Shown here: piece by piece, positions 7,403 to 15,568 of the stretch
Position numbering within the stretch: the stretch's first letter is position 1
How the letters are laid out: the number at the start of each line of letters is the position of its first letter
Source: Bacillota bacterium
GTDB lineage: Bacteria > Bacillota > Clostridia > Oscillospirales > Ruminococcaceae
Assembly: GCA_023439835.1 (NCBI GenBank)
Contig: JAEXUW010000009.1
Span: 62,001 to 126,000 of the forward strand
Direction of reading: 5' to 3'
DNA length: 64,000 bases
Notes under the pieces: generated by a model
The model's input: the letters and a program-made list of their open reading frames with translations, nothing else
What the model was told of the DNA's origin: nothing
The model's database searches: none
Program-made: the position numbers and the translations under genes

Positions 7403-9796
7403 TTAAACTCTTAAAGCTACACCGATTTTCTCAAGTGCCTTCAAGATCTTGCTAACAGCACCGTCAGCCTGCTCGTCGGTGAGCGTTCCGTCTTGTGAAC
7501 GCAAAACCATTGAATATGAAATGCTCTTTTTCCCTGTCTCAATCTGTTTGCCCTGATAAACGTCGAACAGCTTGACGCTTTCAAGAATTTTCCCGGCATT
7601 ATCCCGGATAGTTTTCTCAATAACAGCTGACGGAATTTTCTCATCACATATCAGGCTTAAATCTCTGGTTGATGCGGGGAATTTCGGAAGAGGCTTATAG
7701 CTTTTCTCTGAATTCGAAACGGCAAGCATTTCGGGAATATTAAGCTTTCCGGCATATGCCCTTGTGTCGATATCATAATTTTCAAGAACAGCGGGATGAA
7801 TTTCCCCGAAATAGCCTATTACAGTACCTGACTTTGAAATAACAGCACTTCTTCCAGGATGAAAACAGCTTTCCTCATAAACTAGACCGCTTCCCTTAAT
7901 AAGTGAAATTTCATAATCAGTAATGCTCAGCGCACTTAATAGCTCATCCACTGCGCCCTTCATGGAATAAAAATCCTCTTTCTCACCATATGAGCCGATA
8001 ATTAGCCTCTCTAACTCAATGGGGAGAGTGTCAGGCGTTGTTGGAGTGTATTCAGTGGCAATTTCAAAGAATTTTCCGCCCGCATTTCTGAAATTGTAGT
8101 TTCTGGAAATGATTTCAAGCATTGACGGAAGCGCAGTTGTTCTCATTACGCTTGTATCCTCACCAAGAGGGTTTTTGATTATGACGGCATTTCTGAGCGG
8201 ACTGTCACTGTCAAGCAAAATTTTGTCGAAATGCTTAGGGCTGACAAACGAATAAGTCAAAATCTGATTATATCCAAGTGCCGTCATTGAGCTTTCAACC
8301 GCTGAAGAAAACTTCTGTGATGAAGTGAGCTTAGCCTCAGCCGTACCTTTAAACATCGTTGACGGAATATTATTGTAGCCGTAAATTCTAGCAACCTCTT
8401 CGGCGACGTCAGCTCTGCATTCAATGTCAATTCTTTCGCTAGGAACAATCACCTTATCCCCGTCAACCTTAAAGCCAAGACGCTCAAGACAACTAATCTG
8501 CTCATTTCTTGAAATATCAGTTCCAAGAAAGGTGTTTATCCAGTCAGGATTAAATTCGGCAGTTTTAGGCTTTTTATCTGAATAATCTGCGTCGATTAAA
8601 TTCCCGACAACCTCACCACAGCCAAGCATTTCAACAAGCTCCAACGCTCTCTTTATTGCGGGAAGTGCATTCTGAGGGTCAAGCCCTTTTTCAAATCTCG
8701 AGGAAGCGTCAGTGCGCATGCCCAGCTTTTTCGCGGAAATGCGAACGCTTGCACCGTCAAAGCACGCCGACTCAAACACAACGGTATTGGTATCATCCAT
8801 AATTCCGCTGTATTCACCGCCCATTACACCGGCGACGGCAACAGGCTTCTTTCCGTCAGCGATAACAAGCATATCAGCAGTCAGCTTTCTTTCAGCACCG
8901 TCAAGAGTAACAATACTCTCGTTTTCCCTTGCGTTTCTCACGACGATTTTGTTCTCTTCAACATAGCGAAGGTCAAAAGCGTGCATCGGCTGACCGTACT
9001 CTAGCATTACATAGTTTGTTATATCAACATAATTGTTTATCGGACGTACACCACTAGCGCGAAGTCTTTCTCTCATCCAACGGGGTGACGGGCCGATTTT
9101 TACATTTTTGACAATGCCGGCAATATACCTAGAGCAAAGCTTTGTGTTCTCTACGCTGACAGAAATATAGTCGGATACGCTTTCTAAATTGGCTTTAAAC
9201 TCCGGCGATTTAATAATCAGAGGCTTATTGAAGGTTGCGTGCGCTTCTCTTGCAAGTCCCAAAACAGAAAGACAGTCGGGGCGGTTTGAGGTAATCTCAA
9301 ATTCGACGCTTGTATCGTCAAGTCCGATTGCGGTACGAATATCCTGCCCGATTTCACAATCCTCCTGAAGAATGAAAATTCCGTCTGAAACAGCATAAGG
9401 AAAGTCATTCACAGTAAGACAAAGCTCGCCTAGTGAGCAAAGCATTCCACAGCTTTCAACACCGCGAAGCTTTCCCCTTTTTATCTTCACACCGTTTGGA
9501 AGCGTTGAGCCGTCCAGTGCAACCGGAACCATATCCCCCGCCTTAACGTTTGATGCACCAGTCACAATCTGAACAGGCTCGCTTTTTCCCACTTCAACCT
9601 GACAGACAACAAGATGGTCTGAGTTTTCGTGAGGAACAACTGAGAGAAGCTTTCCCACAACGACGTTTGAAATTTCCTCCCCCTCGATTTCATAGCCCTC
9701 AACCTTTGAGCCTGACATTGTCATTCCCGAAACAAACTGCTTTATATCACAACCGACATCAATATAGTCGGCAAGCCATTTCATGGATAAGTTCAT
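7403..9796 (-). CDS. pheT: Phenylalanyl-tRNA synthetase beta subunit
   Basis: At 797 residues this is normal length for bacterial PheT. It has an N-terminal tRNA-binding EMAP-like domain (about 40-150), B3/B4 editing domains (about 200-400, with DITNYVMLEYGQPMHAFD), B5 (about 400-475), a catalytic-like core, and a C-terminal ferredoxin-fold anticodon-binding domain (about 705-797, starting near FPASTRDLSLI). It forms an alpha2-beta2 enzyme with PheS. It is third in the T-box-controlled pheS operon, separated from pheS by a small membrane-protein gene. ATG at 9796 follows AGGAGG. Confidence 0.97.
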   Translation of the reverse strand: MNLSMKWLADYIDVGCDIKQFVSGMTMSGSKVEGYEIEGEEISNVVVGKLLSVVPHENSDHLVVCQVEVGKSEPVQIVTGASNVKAGDMVPVALDGSTLPNGVKIKRGKLRGVESCGMLCSLGELCLTVNDFPYAVSDGIFILQEDCEIGQDIRTAIGLDDTSVEFEITSNRPDCLSVLGLAREAHATFNKPLIIKSPEFKANLESVSDYISVSVENTKLCSRYIAGIVKNVKIGPSPRWMRERLRASGVRPINNYVDITNYVMLEYGQPMHAFDLRYVEENKIVVRNARENESIVTLDGAERKLTADMLVIADGKKPVAVAGVMGGEYSGIMDDTNTVVFESACFDGASVRISAKKLGMRTDASSRFEKGLDPQNALPAIKRALELVEMLGCGEVVGNLIDADYSDKKPKTAEFNPDWINTFLGTDISRNEQISCLERLGFKVDGDKVIVPSERIDIECRADVAEEVARIYGYNNIPSTMFKGTAEAKLTSSQKFSSAVESSMTALGYNQILTYSFVSPKHFDKILLDSDSPLRNAVIIKNPLGEDTSVMRTTALPSMLEIISRNYNFRNAGGKFFEIATEYTPTTPDTLPIELERLIIGSYGEKEDFYSMKGAVDELLSALSITDYEISLIKGSGLVYEESCFHPGRSAVISKSGTVIGYFGEIHPAVLENYDIDTRAYAGKLNIPEMLAVSNSEKSYKPLPKFPASTRDLSLICDEKIPSAVIEKTIRDNAGKILESVKLFDVYQGKQIETGKKSISYSMVLRSQDGTLTDEQADGAVSKILKALEKIGVALRV

Positions 9797-9815
9797 ATAT
9801 ATTTCCTCCTGTTAT

Positions 9816-10235
9816 TTATTTGCCGGAATATTCAAGAATTAACCTTAACCCCATAATAAGATTAATAAATACTATTATGCTTGTTACGCATTTTTCAAAT
9901 TTTGTTCCAAGAAGCTGTAACACTAAGCTAAACAGCATTGTGAGCTCAAATAGAATAAGAAAAACCAGCGTTGCAATCCTAAAACCACCGATAATGCTTA
10001 TTCCTGTCAGCTCAGCAAAAAATGCAACCATTACAGATAAAACAAGCAGCAGCACAATAGCCATAGAAGACTGTTTTTTAGCCTCGTCGAACGAAGCGGT
10101 TCTTCCGCCGTTTATAAGCTTGAATGACAGTGCTTTTGTCAGGACACTAATGTGAATTACAATGGTTACAACATTCATCGCAATAAGAATTATTCCGCTG
10201 ATGTGAAGAGGAATTTCTTTTAATAATTTAAACAT
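9816..10235 (-). CDS. Small integral membrane protein of unknown function inside the phe operon
   Basis: 139 residues with four predicted membrane segments (about 10-33, 57-79, 83-107, 115-135) and a polar loop (about 40-56) containing NGGRTASFDEAKK. I do not recognise the family. It has its own excellent Shine-Dalgarno (AGGAGGAG), starts 38 bp after pheS and ends 19 bp before pheT, so it should be translated from the T-box-regulated mRNA. No link to tRNA charging is visible. Confidence 0.75.
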   Translation of the reverse strand: MFKLLKEIPLHISGIILIAMNVVTIVIHISVLTKALSFKLINGGRTASFDEAKKQSSMAIVLLLVLSVMVAFFAELTGISIIGGFRIATLVFLILFELTMLFSLVLQLLGTKFEKCVTSIIVFINLIMGLRLILEYSGK

Positions 10236-10273
10236 ATCTCCTCCTGTAACATTATTGTCTGTTTTTATCTTAT

Positions 10274-11293
10274 TTAAAACTGATTAAGAAAACGCAGATC
10301 ATTTTCAAAAAGAAGTCGCATATCGCTTATTCCGTATCTTCTCATTACTATTCTTTCAAGACCTAAGCCGAATGCAAAGCCCGAATAAACCTCAGGGTCA
10401 ATTCCGCAGCCCTCAAGCACCTTAGGGTGAACCATTCCGGCACCCAGAAGCTCAATATAACCCTCACCCTTGCAGATTCGACAGCCCTCACCATGACAGT
10501 TAAAGCACATAACGTCAACCTCCGCCGACGGCTCGGTAAACGGGAAGTGGTGCGGTCTTAATCTGATTTTTGCATCATCGCCGTAAAGACGCTTCATTAA
10601 AAGCTCAAGCGTTCCCTTCAAATCAGCCATTGTTATACCCTTGTCAATAACAAGCCCCTCAACCTGATGGAAAAGCGGCGAATGTGTTGCGTCAACTGCA
10701 TCCGAGCGGAAAACTCTTCCCGGCGAAATAACCCTTATCGGCGGCTTTTGATTTTCCATAACATGAACCTGAACCGATGAGGTCTGCGGTCTTAATGAAA
10801 TATTGTCATTAATATAAAATGTATCCTGAAGATCACGAGCGGGGTGATTTGGCGGAATGTTAAGCGCATCGAAGTTATAATAATTTAGCTCAACCTCAGG
10901 CCCCTCGGCAATGTCAAAGCCCATGCCAAGAAAAATATCCTTGATTTCATTTAAAACCTTGTTGAGCGGATGAAGTTTTCCGATACTATTAGATTTTCCA
11001 GGTAGTGTAACGTCAATAGCCTCAGCTTCCAAAATCCTGTCAAGCTCACCCTCTTTAAGCGCTTCCTGACGGTTTTCAATTGCGGACTCTATTTCGCTTC
11101 TGACTGTATTTGCTATCTGCCCGACAATTGGTCTTTCTTCAGCGGAAAGTGAACCCATCTGCTTTAATATTGCGGTAAGCTCACCCTTTTTCCCTAGATA
11201 TTTGACTCTCAGCTCATCAAGAGCCTTAATGTCCTGACAGGTGCTGACAGCGGACAGCGCGCTGATTTTAATATTCTCCAGTGCCTGTTTCAT
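10274..11293 (-). CDS. pheS: Phenylalanyl-tRNA synthetase alpha subunit
   Basis: A 339-residue class II synthetase subunit. It has an N-terminal coiled coil (about 1-90) and a catalytic domain with motif 2 (PGRVFRSDAVDATHSPLFHQVEG) and motif 3 (GFAFGLGLERIVMRRYGI). The conserved FPFTEPSAEVDV segment and a Cys-rich insert (CFNCHGEGCRICKGEGY) are present. It attaches phenylalanine to tRNA-Phe with PheT. It is the first gene of the operon, downstream of a T-box leader. ATG at 11293 follows AAGGGGG. Confidence 0.97.
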   Translation of the reverse strand: MKQALENIKISALSAVSTCQDIKALDELRVKYLGKKGELTAILKQMGSLSAEERPIVGQIANTVRSEIESAIENRQEALKEGELDRILEAEAIDVTLPGKSNSIGKLHPLNKVLNEIKDIFLGMGFDIAEGPEVELNYYNFDALNIPPNHPARDLQDTFYINDNISLRPQTSSVQVHVMENQKPPIRVISPGRVFRSDAVDATHSPLFHQVEGLVIDKGITMADLKGTLELLMKRLYGDDAKIRLRPHHFPFTEPSAEVDVMCFNCHGEGCRICKGEGYIELLGAGMVHPKVLEGCGIDPEVYSGFAFGLGLERIVMRRYGISDMRLLFENDLRFLNQF

Positions 11294-11320
11294 TATATTT
11301 CCCCCTTAAATTATAGCTTT

Positions 11321-11578
11321 AAAAAAATAAAACACCTTGCCCACAAAACGGGACAAGGTGAATAATCCTTGTTTGTAAACCACCCAACCAAAAGCGAACA
11401 GCAAAGCTGTGTACTTTCTGCTTCATAACGCAAAGCCAACGTTTAAGCCTACAACAAATTGCTTCAGCAAAACCACTCGGGAGTGAACTTCGAAAAATCC
11501 ATAAGTCTTTGGGGGCTTTCAGCCGACGACCACCCTTCTCTTTCAGACACAGGAAACCTACTCTCTCCGTCAATGTGT
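11321..11578 (-). ncRNA. T-box riboswitch (phenylalanine) upstream of pheS
   Basis: On the minus strand the leader has the 5' element GGAGAGAGTAG, an AGAGA loop and a TGAAAG motif. A candidate UUC specifier lies at 11487-11485, followed by A. The T-box core GGGTGGT is at 11385-11379 and is followed by TTACAAACAAGG rather than the usual ACCGCG. The terminator is CACCTTG...CCC / GGG.CAAGGTG (11360-11333) followed by T-rich sequence (11332-11321). Uncharged tRNA-Phe would favour the antiterminator and expression of pheS, the membrane protein and pheT. The class is clear; the specifier is inferred. Confidence 0.88.
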
Positions 11579-11604
11579 TTATGGTGTTATTTTATTCATC
11601 TGTG

Positions 11605-11633
11605 ATTATAACACAACTTTTTGAAAAATGCAA
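11605..11633 (-). promoter_or_regulatory. Promoter of the phe T-box operon
   Basis: Minus-strand -35 TTGCAT (11633-11628), 17-bp spacer and -10 TATAAT (11610-11605). The start would be near 11598, just upstream of the T-box stem I. Confidence 0.7.
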
Positions 11634-11648
11634 CAATTTTATTAAAAA

Positions 11649-13016
11649 TTATCCGACCATTACTCTTCCCTCGGGAACAACCTGATTTTTTGACCTGTCA
11701 TCACTGTTCATAGTCAGTGAAAGCACAACTGAAATCGGGCCTACGCGACCAATAAACATTATAAATATTATAATCATTTCAGAGAAAATGTTGAGATTAG
11801 CGGTAACGCCAGAGGATAGCCCGACGGTTGCAAACGCAGACGTAACTTCAAATACTGTATCAACACCGCTTACTCCTAATTCAGCGGGCAATGAGAAAAA
11901 GACTGACATGCTTCCGATAAAAATCGCCATCATAGAGAGCATTGTTATCGTAATAGACTTATATACAATGAATTTGTCAACACGACGGCCGAAAACTGTT
12001 GTTTCTTCTTTATTTGTGAGAATGCTTATAACAGTCATTACAATAACTACTATCGTTGTGACCTTGATGCCGCCGCCTGTTGAACCTGGTGCTGCCCCAA
12101 TAAACATTATCATTATCGAAAATATTTTTGTTATAGGATTTAATGAAGCTATGTCTATTGTATTAAACCCCGCGGTACGGCAGGTTATAGATTGAAAAAT
12201 CGAATTAAAAACTTTCTCAGGAATGCTCATATTGCTCAGTGTTAATGGGTTGTTCCACTCAAAAAACGCAAAAAAGATTGCTCCAAAAACGATAAGTATA
12301 CCTGTTATCGTAAGTACTATACGAGTATGAAGCTCAAGATGTCCGGTTTTTCTGTACTTCGACAAATCATGCCACACAACAAAACCCAGACCACCGCAAA
12401 TAATCAATACCATAACAACGCTGAGAACGTATGGATTGTTATAAAAACCTGTCAGGCTTGAAAATTCTGCTGTTCTTCCCATTACATCAAAGCCGGCATT
12501 GCAAAATGCCGAAACGGCAATGAATATCGACATAAAAATACCCTCAGAACCATGACGAGGTATAAAAGCAAACATTAATAAAACTGCACCAACACCTTCA
12601 AAAACCAATGAAAGCTTAATGATATTTCTAATCAGACTTTTCGCTTCGTCAAATCCGCCGCCACTAACAGATTCACTGGCAACCTGCATTCTGCGAAGCC
12701 CAAGCTTTCTTCCAATAATAAAATTAAAAAATGAAACAAAAGTTACAAGCCCCAACCCGCCGATTTGAATCATCAGAAGTATTATAAACTGACCGAAATA
12801 GGACCAGTGCTGAAATGTATCATATATGACAAGCCCGGTAACACAGGTTGCCGAAGTTGCCGTAAAAAACGCATGGCGAAATGGTGTAAAATCACCGCTT
12901 CTTGAGGAAACAGGAAGCATAAGAAGTGCTGTTCCAAGAAAAATAACTATCAAAAAACTGAAAGCAATCGTCCGCGCTGGTTTAAACGATTTTGCTCTCT
13001 TTTGTATGACAGGCAT
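11649..13016 (-). CDS. Trk/Ktr-type potassium uptake channel subunit
   Basis: A 455-residue polytopic protein with the four pore-loop repeats of the TrkH/KtrB superfamily: TSATCVTGL, FCNAGFD, TAGFNT and ATVGLSSG. It lacks the long TrkH N-terminus and fits KtrB best. Together with a cytosolic RCK subunit (KtrA) it would import potassium, possibly with sodium. No ktrA is present in the window. The frame extends to 13157 but lacks a good upstream site. The ATG at 13016 has a G-rich ribosome site and the usual Ktr N-terminus, so I use it. Confidence 0.9.
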   Translation of the reverse strand: MPVIQKRAKSFKPARTIAFSFLIVIFLGTALLMLPVSSRSGDFTPFRHAFFTATSATCVTGLVIYDTFQHWSYFGQFIILLMIQIGGLGLVTFVSFFNFIIGRKLGLRRMQVASESVSGGGFDEAKSLIRNIIKLSLVFEGVGAVLLMFAFIPRHGSEGIFMSIFIAVSAFCNAGFDVMGRTAEFSSLTGFYNNPYVLSVVMVLIICGGLGFVVWHDLSKYRKTGHLELHTRIVLTITGILIVFGAIFFAFFEWNNPLTLSNMSIPEKVFNSIFQSITCRTAGFNTIDIASLNPITKIFSIMIMFIGAAPGSTGGGIKVTTIVVIVMTVISILTNKEETTVFGRRVDKFIVYKSITITMLSMMAIFIGSMSVFFSLPAELGVSGVDTVFEVTSAFATVGLSSGVTANLNIFSEMIIIFIMFIGRVGPISVVLSLTMNSDDRSKNQVVPEGRVMVG

Positions 13017-13166
13017 AACCCAACCCCATTTAATACTATTTTCACTGTACCAATGAATATCTGTATTATACCAAATTATTATCAGAAGTGCAAGCATTGA
13101 TACTTTTTTCACGTAAAACTCAGCTATGCTCCTACTCAACGCAAGGTGTAAGTACAATATAAATAA

Positions 13167-13209
13167 ACCGCCCTTTCACAAACAGCATTACTGCTTTAAA
13201 AAGGGCGGT
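13167..13209 (-). terminator. Terminator of the EF-G-like gene
   Basis: Perfect 10-bp arms ACCGCCCTTT (13167-13176) and AAAGGGCGGT (13200-13209) lie just past the stop at 13238, with T-rich sequence on the minus strand. Confidence 0.7.
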
Positions 13210-13237
13210 AATTCATTAAGGTCGCCGACCAAAAATA

Positions 13238-15304
13238 CTACTCATACATATTTGAATATTTTGCAATTACATCAGATACAAGCTGAGACGGTAAGTGGTC
13301 ATATCTTGAAGGAACAAAGGTAAAGCTACCTCTTCCCTGTGTCATTTGTCTTAAAAGAAGTGAGAAATCAAGCATTTCACTGACAGGAACCTCCGCCACT
13401 ACTTCAGTTAGACCCTTGCTGACAGGGTTCATGCCAAGAACTCGACCTCTTCTTTTGTTAAGCTCACCCATAATATCGCCTGTGTTATCGTCGGGAACTG
13501 TAACATTCAATGCTCCAATAGGTTCAAGAAGAATTGGGTCAGCCTGACGAACACCCTCTTTGTATGCAATTGATGCCGCCAGCTTGAAAGCCATTTCTGA
13601 TGAATCAACCGGATGATAAGAGCCGTCAACCAATACTGCCTTAATTCCAACCATCGGGAAGCCAGCTAGCACACCCTTCTTTACACATTCCTGAAGTCCC
13701 TTTTCAACCGCCGGGAAGAAATTCTTCGGCACTGCACCGCCAAAAACCTTCTCTTCAAAAACAAGCTCGTCACTAAGACAAGGTTCAAATTCAATCCAAA
13801 CATCACCGTACTGACCATGACCACCAGACTGCTTTTTGTGTCTTCCCTGAACCTTAACCTTTTTCCTGATGGTTTCACGATAAGCTATTCTGGGAACCTC
13901 AAGCTCAATTTCAACACCGAAGTCACTCTTGAGCTTTGCTAGTGCGGCGCTTAAATGCTGCTCTCCCAATCCGCTGATTATTTGCTCCTTTGTATTTTCA
14001 TCCTGCTTGTATGATAAAGATTTATCCTCATCAAGAAGTCTTAAAATACCCTGTGCTATCTTACTTTCATCACCCTGTGACTTTGACTTCACCGCCATAT
14101 GATATGAAGGTGAAGGAAAATTAATTTTTTCAAGCATCACAACACGGGATATATCACATACGGTATCGTTTGTGTTGACTGACATTTTTGAGACAACCAC
14201 AATTTCCCCTGCTCCGGCTGAAGAAACCTCCTCCTGCTTCTTTCCGCACAGCATCATTAGCTTTCCGACCTTTTCGCTTTGTCCTGTCGTTGCATTCACA
14301 ACGTCCATGCCTGACTTAAGCTGTCCCGAAATTACCTTGATAAATGACATCTTTCCGACAAAAGGATCGGCGATGGTCTTGAAAACAAACCCACAAAGAG
14401 GGTCTTTTTCATTAAAAGCTATTTCCACAGTATCCCCAGCAGAGTTTTGAGCCATCTGAACATCATTTTCAACAGGGGCGGGAAGAAGAAGCGTGATTTC
14501 TTTCATGAGCATATCTACCCCGGCTAAAGTAGTAGAGCTGACACAAGTAACAGGAGTGATTATACCTGTGTTCATTCCCTTGTGAATCCCCTTAATAAGC
14601 TCCTTCTGAGTGAACTGTTCGCCGGAAAAGAACTTCTCAAAAAGCTCCTCATCCGTTTCGGCGACAGCCTCGCCGACAGCGGCGATAAGCCCTTCAAGCC
14701 TGTATTCAGACTCAGGAATAGGACACTCGACAGCCTCGCCCTTTTCATTGTATGTATATGCCTTCATTTCAATGAGGTTAACATAACATACGATTTTTCC
14801 ATGCTCAATAACAGGCACGACAATGGGGCATACCGTCGGGCCGAAGGTGGACTTCAGTTCAGCCAAAACCTTATAAAAATCGGCGTTTTGATCGTCAAGC
14901 TTGGTTATAACAAACATTCTGGGGCGACCATGCTCAACAGCGCAGGCATATGCCTTTTCTGTTCCGACCTTTACACCGGATTTCGCAGATACTGTAATCA
15001 TTACACTTCCCGAAGCCCAGATTCCCTCTGTCATTTCAGAGGCAAAATCAAACATTCCCGGAGTGTCAATAAGATTGATTTTCAAATCATCCTTTTCATA
15101 ATATCCAAGAGAGGAATATATTGAACATTTTCTCTTAATTTCCTCCTGATTAAAGTCGCTTACGGTGTTTCCGTCAGAAATCTTTCCCAGTCTGTCTGTT
15201 ACCCCCGCTTTATAAAGCAGTGCTTCAAACAGTGAGGTTTTCCCCGAACCGCCATGCCCCGCCAGAGCAATATTCTTTATTTTTGTACTTTCATAAGGCT
15301 TCAA
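13238..15304 (-). CDS. EF-G-like translational GTPase (FusA2-type paralogue)
   Basis: 688 residues with the EF-G domain order. The G domain has a P-loop at GHGGSGKTS (about 17-25), DTPG at about 80, and TKLD in place of the canonical NKxD. Domain II is followed by domain IV (SGGHGQYGDVWIEFEP) and the C-terminal fold (MTQGRGSFTFVPSRYDHLP). The length and start (TTG at 15304, GGAGAGGG upstream) match the EF-G-like family common in Clostridia, distinct from housekeeping FusA, which sits with rpsL/rpsG. Its role is uncertain; ribosome recycling or a stress-specific translation role is inference. Monocistronic, with its own terminator. Confidence 0.88.
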   Translation of the reverse strand: MKPYESTKIKNIALAGHGGSGKTSLFEALLYKAGVTDRLGKISDGNTVSDFNQEEIKRKCSIYSSLGYYEKDDLKINLIDTPGMFDFASEMTEGIWASGSVMITVSAKSGVKVGTEKAYACAVEHGRPRMFVITKLDDQNADFYKVLAELKSTFGPTVCPIVVPVIEHGKIVCYVNLIEMKAYTYNEKGEAVECPIPESEYRLEGLIAAVGEAVAETDEELFEKFFSGEQFTQKELIKGIHKGMNTGIITPVTCVSSTTLAGVDMLMKEITLLLPAPVENDVQMAQNSAGDTVEIAFNEKDPLCGFVFKTIADPFVGKMSFIKVISGQLKSGMDVVNATTGQSEKVGKLMMLCGKKQEEVSSAGAGEIVVVSKMSVNTNDTVCDISRVVMLEKINFPSPSYHMAVKSKSQGDESKIAQGILRLLDEDKSLSYKQDENTKEQIISGLGEQHLSAALAKLKSDFGVEIELEVPRIAYRETIRKKVKVQGRHKKQSGGHGQYGDVWIEFEPCLSDELVFEEKVFGGAVPKNFFPAVEKGLQECVKKGVLAGFPMVGIKAVLVDGSYHPVDSSEMAFKLAASIAYKEGVRQADPILLEPIGALNVTVPDDNTGDIMGELNKRRGRVLGMNPVSKGLTEVVAEVPVSEMLDFSLLLRQMTQGRGSFTFVPSRYDHLPSQLVSDVIAKYSNMYE

Positions 15305-15512
15305 TGTTTCCCTCTCCTATCCTAAAAATAAATAAAAGATTAAATCATTACAGTTATTAACATATATCAATATCATCTTTTGATAATTATATAATATTTG
15401 CATATATAATGCAATAGCAAACTGATATTTTTATGAATAATAACTAAAAATCTGTTTTTGCTTTGTGATATTAAACCTACAAAATTTAACAATTGTGTCG
15501 CCTGAGGAAAAA

Positions 15513-15543
15513 AACACCCCCCAAGTTAGACTTGAAGGGTGTT
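15513..15543 (-). terminator. Terminator of the P-type-ATPase-like gene
   Basis: On the minus strand, AACACCCTTCAAGT pairs with ACTTGGGGGGTGTT (15543-15513) and is followed by a run of seven T. It lies 26 bp past the stop at 15569. The rest of 15305-15512 is AT-rich and shows no other clear element. Confidence 0.75.
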
Positions 15544-15568
15544 ACTTTAATAACAAAAACTTAAACTT

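Noticed and set aside
11319..11573. 84-residue open frame upstream of pheS
   Set aside because: It lies entirely within the T-box leader, has no ribosome site and no protein-like pattern.
13017..13157. 47-residue extension of the potassium transporter
   Set aside because: No ribosome site upstream, and the ATG at 13016 gives the family-typical start.
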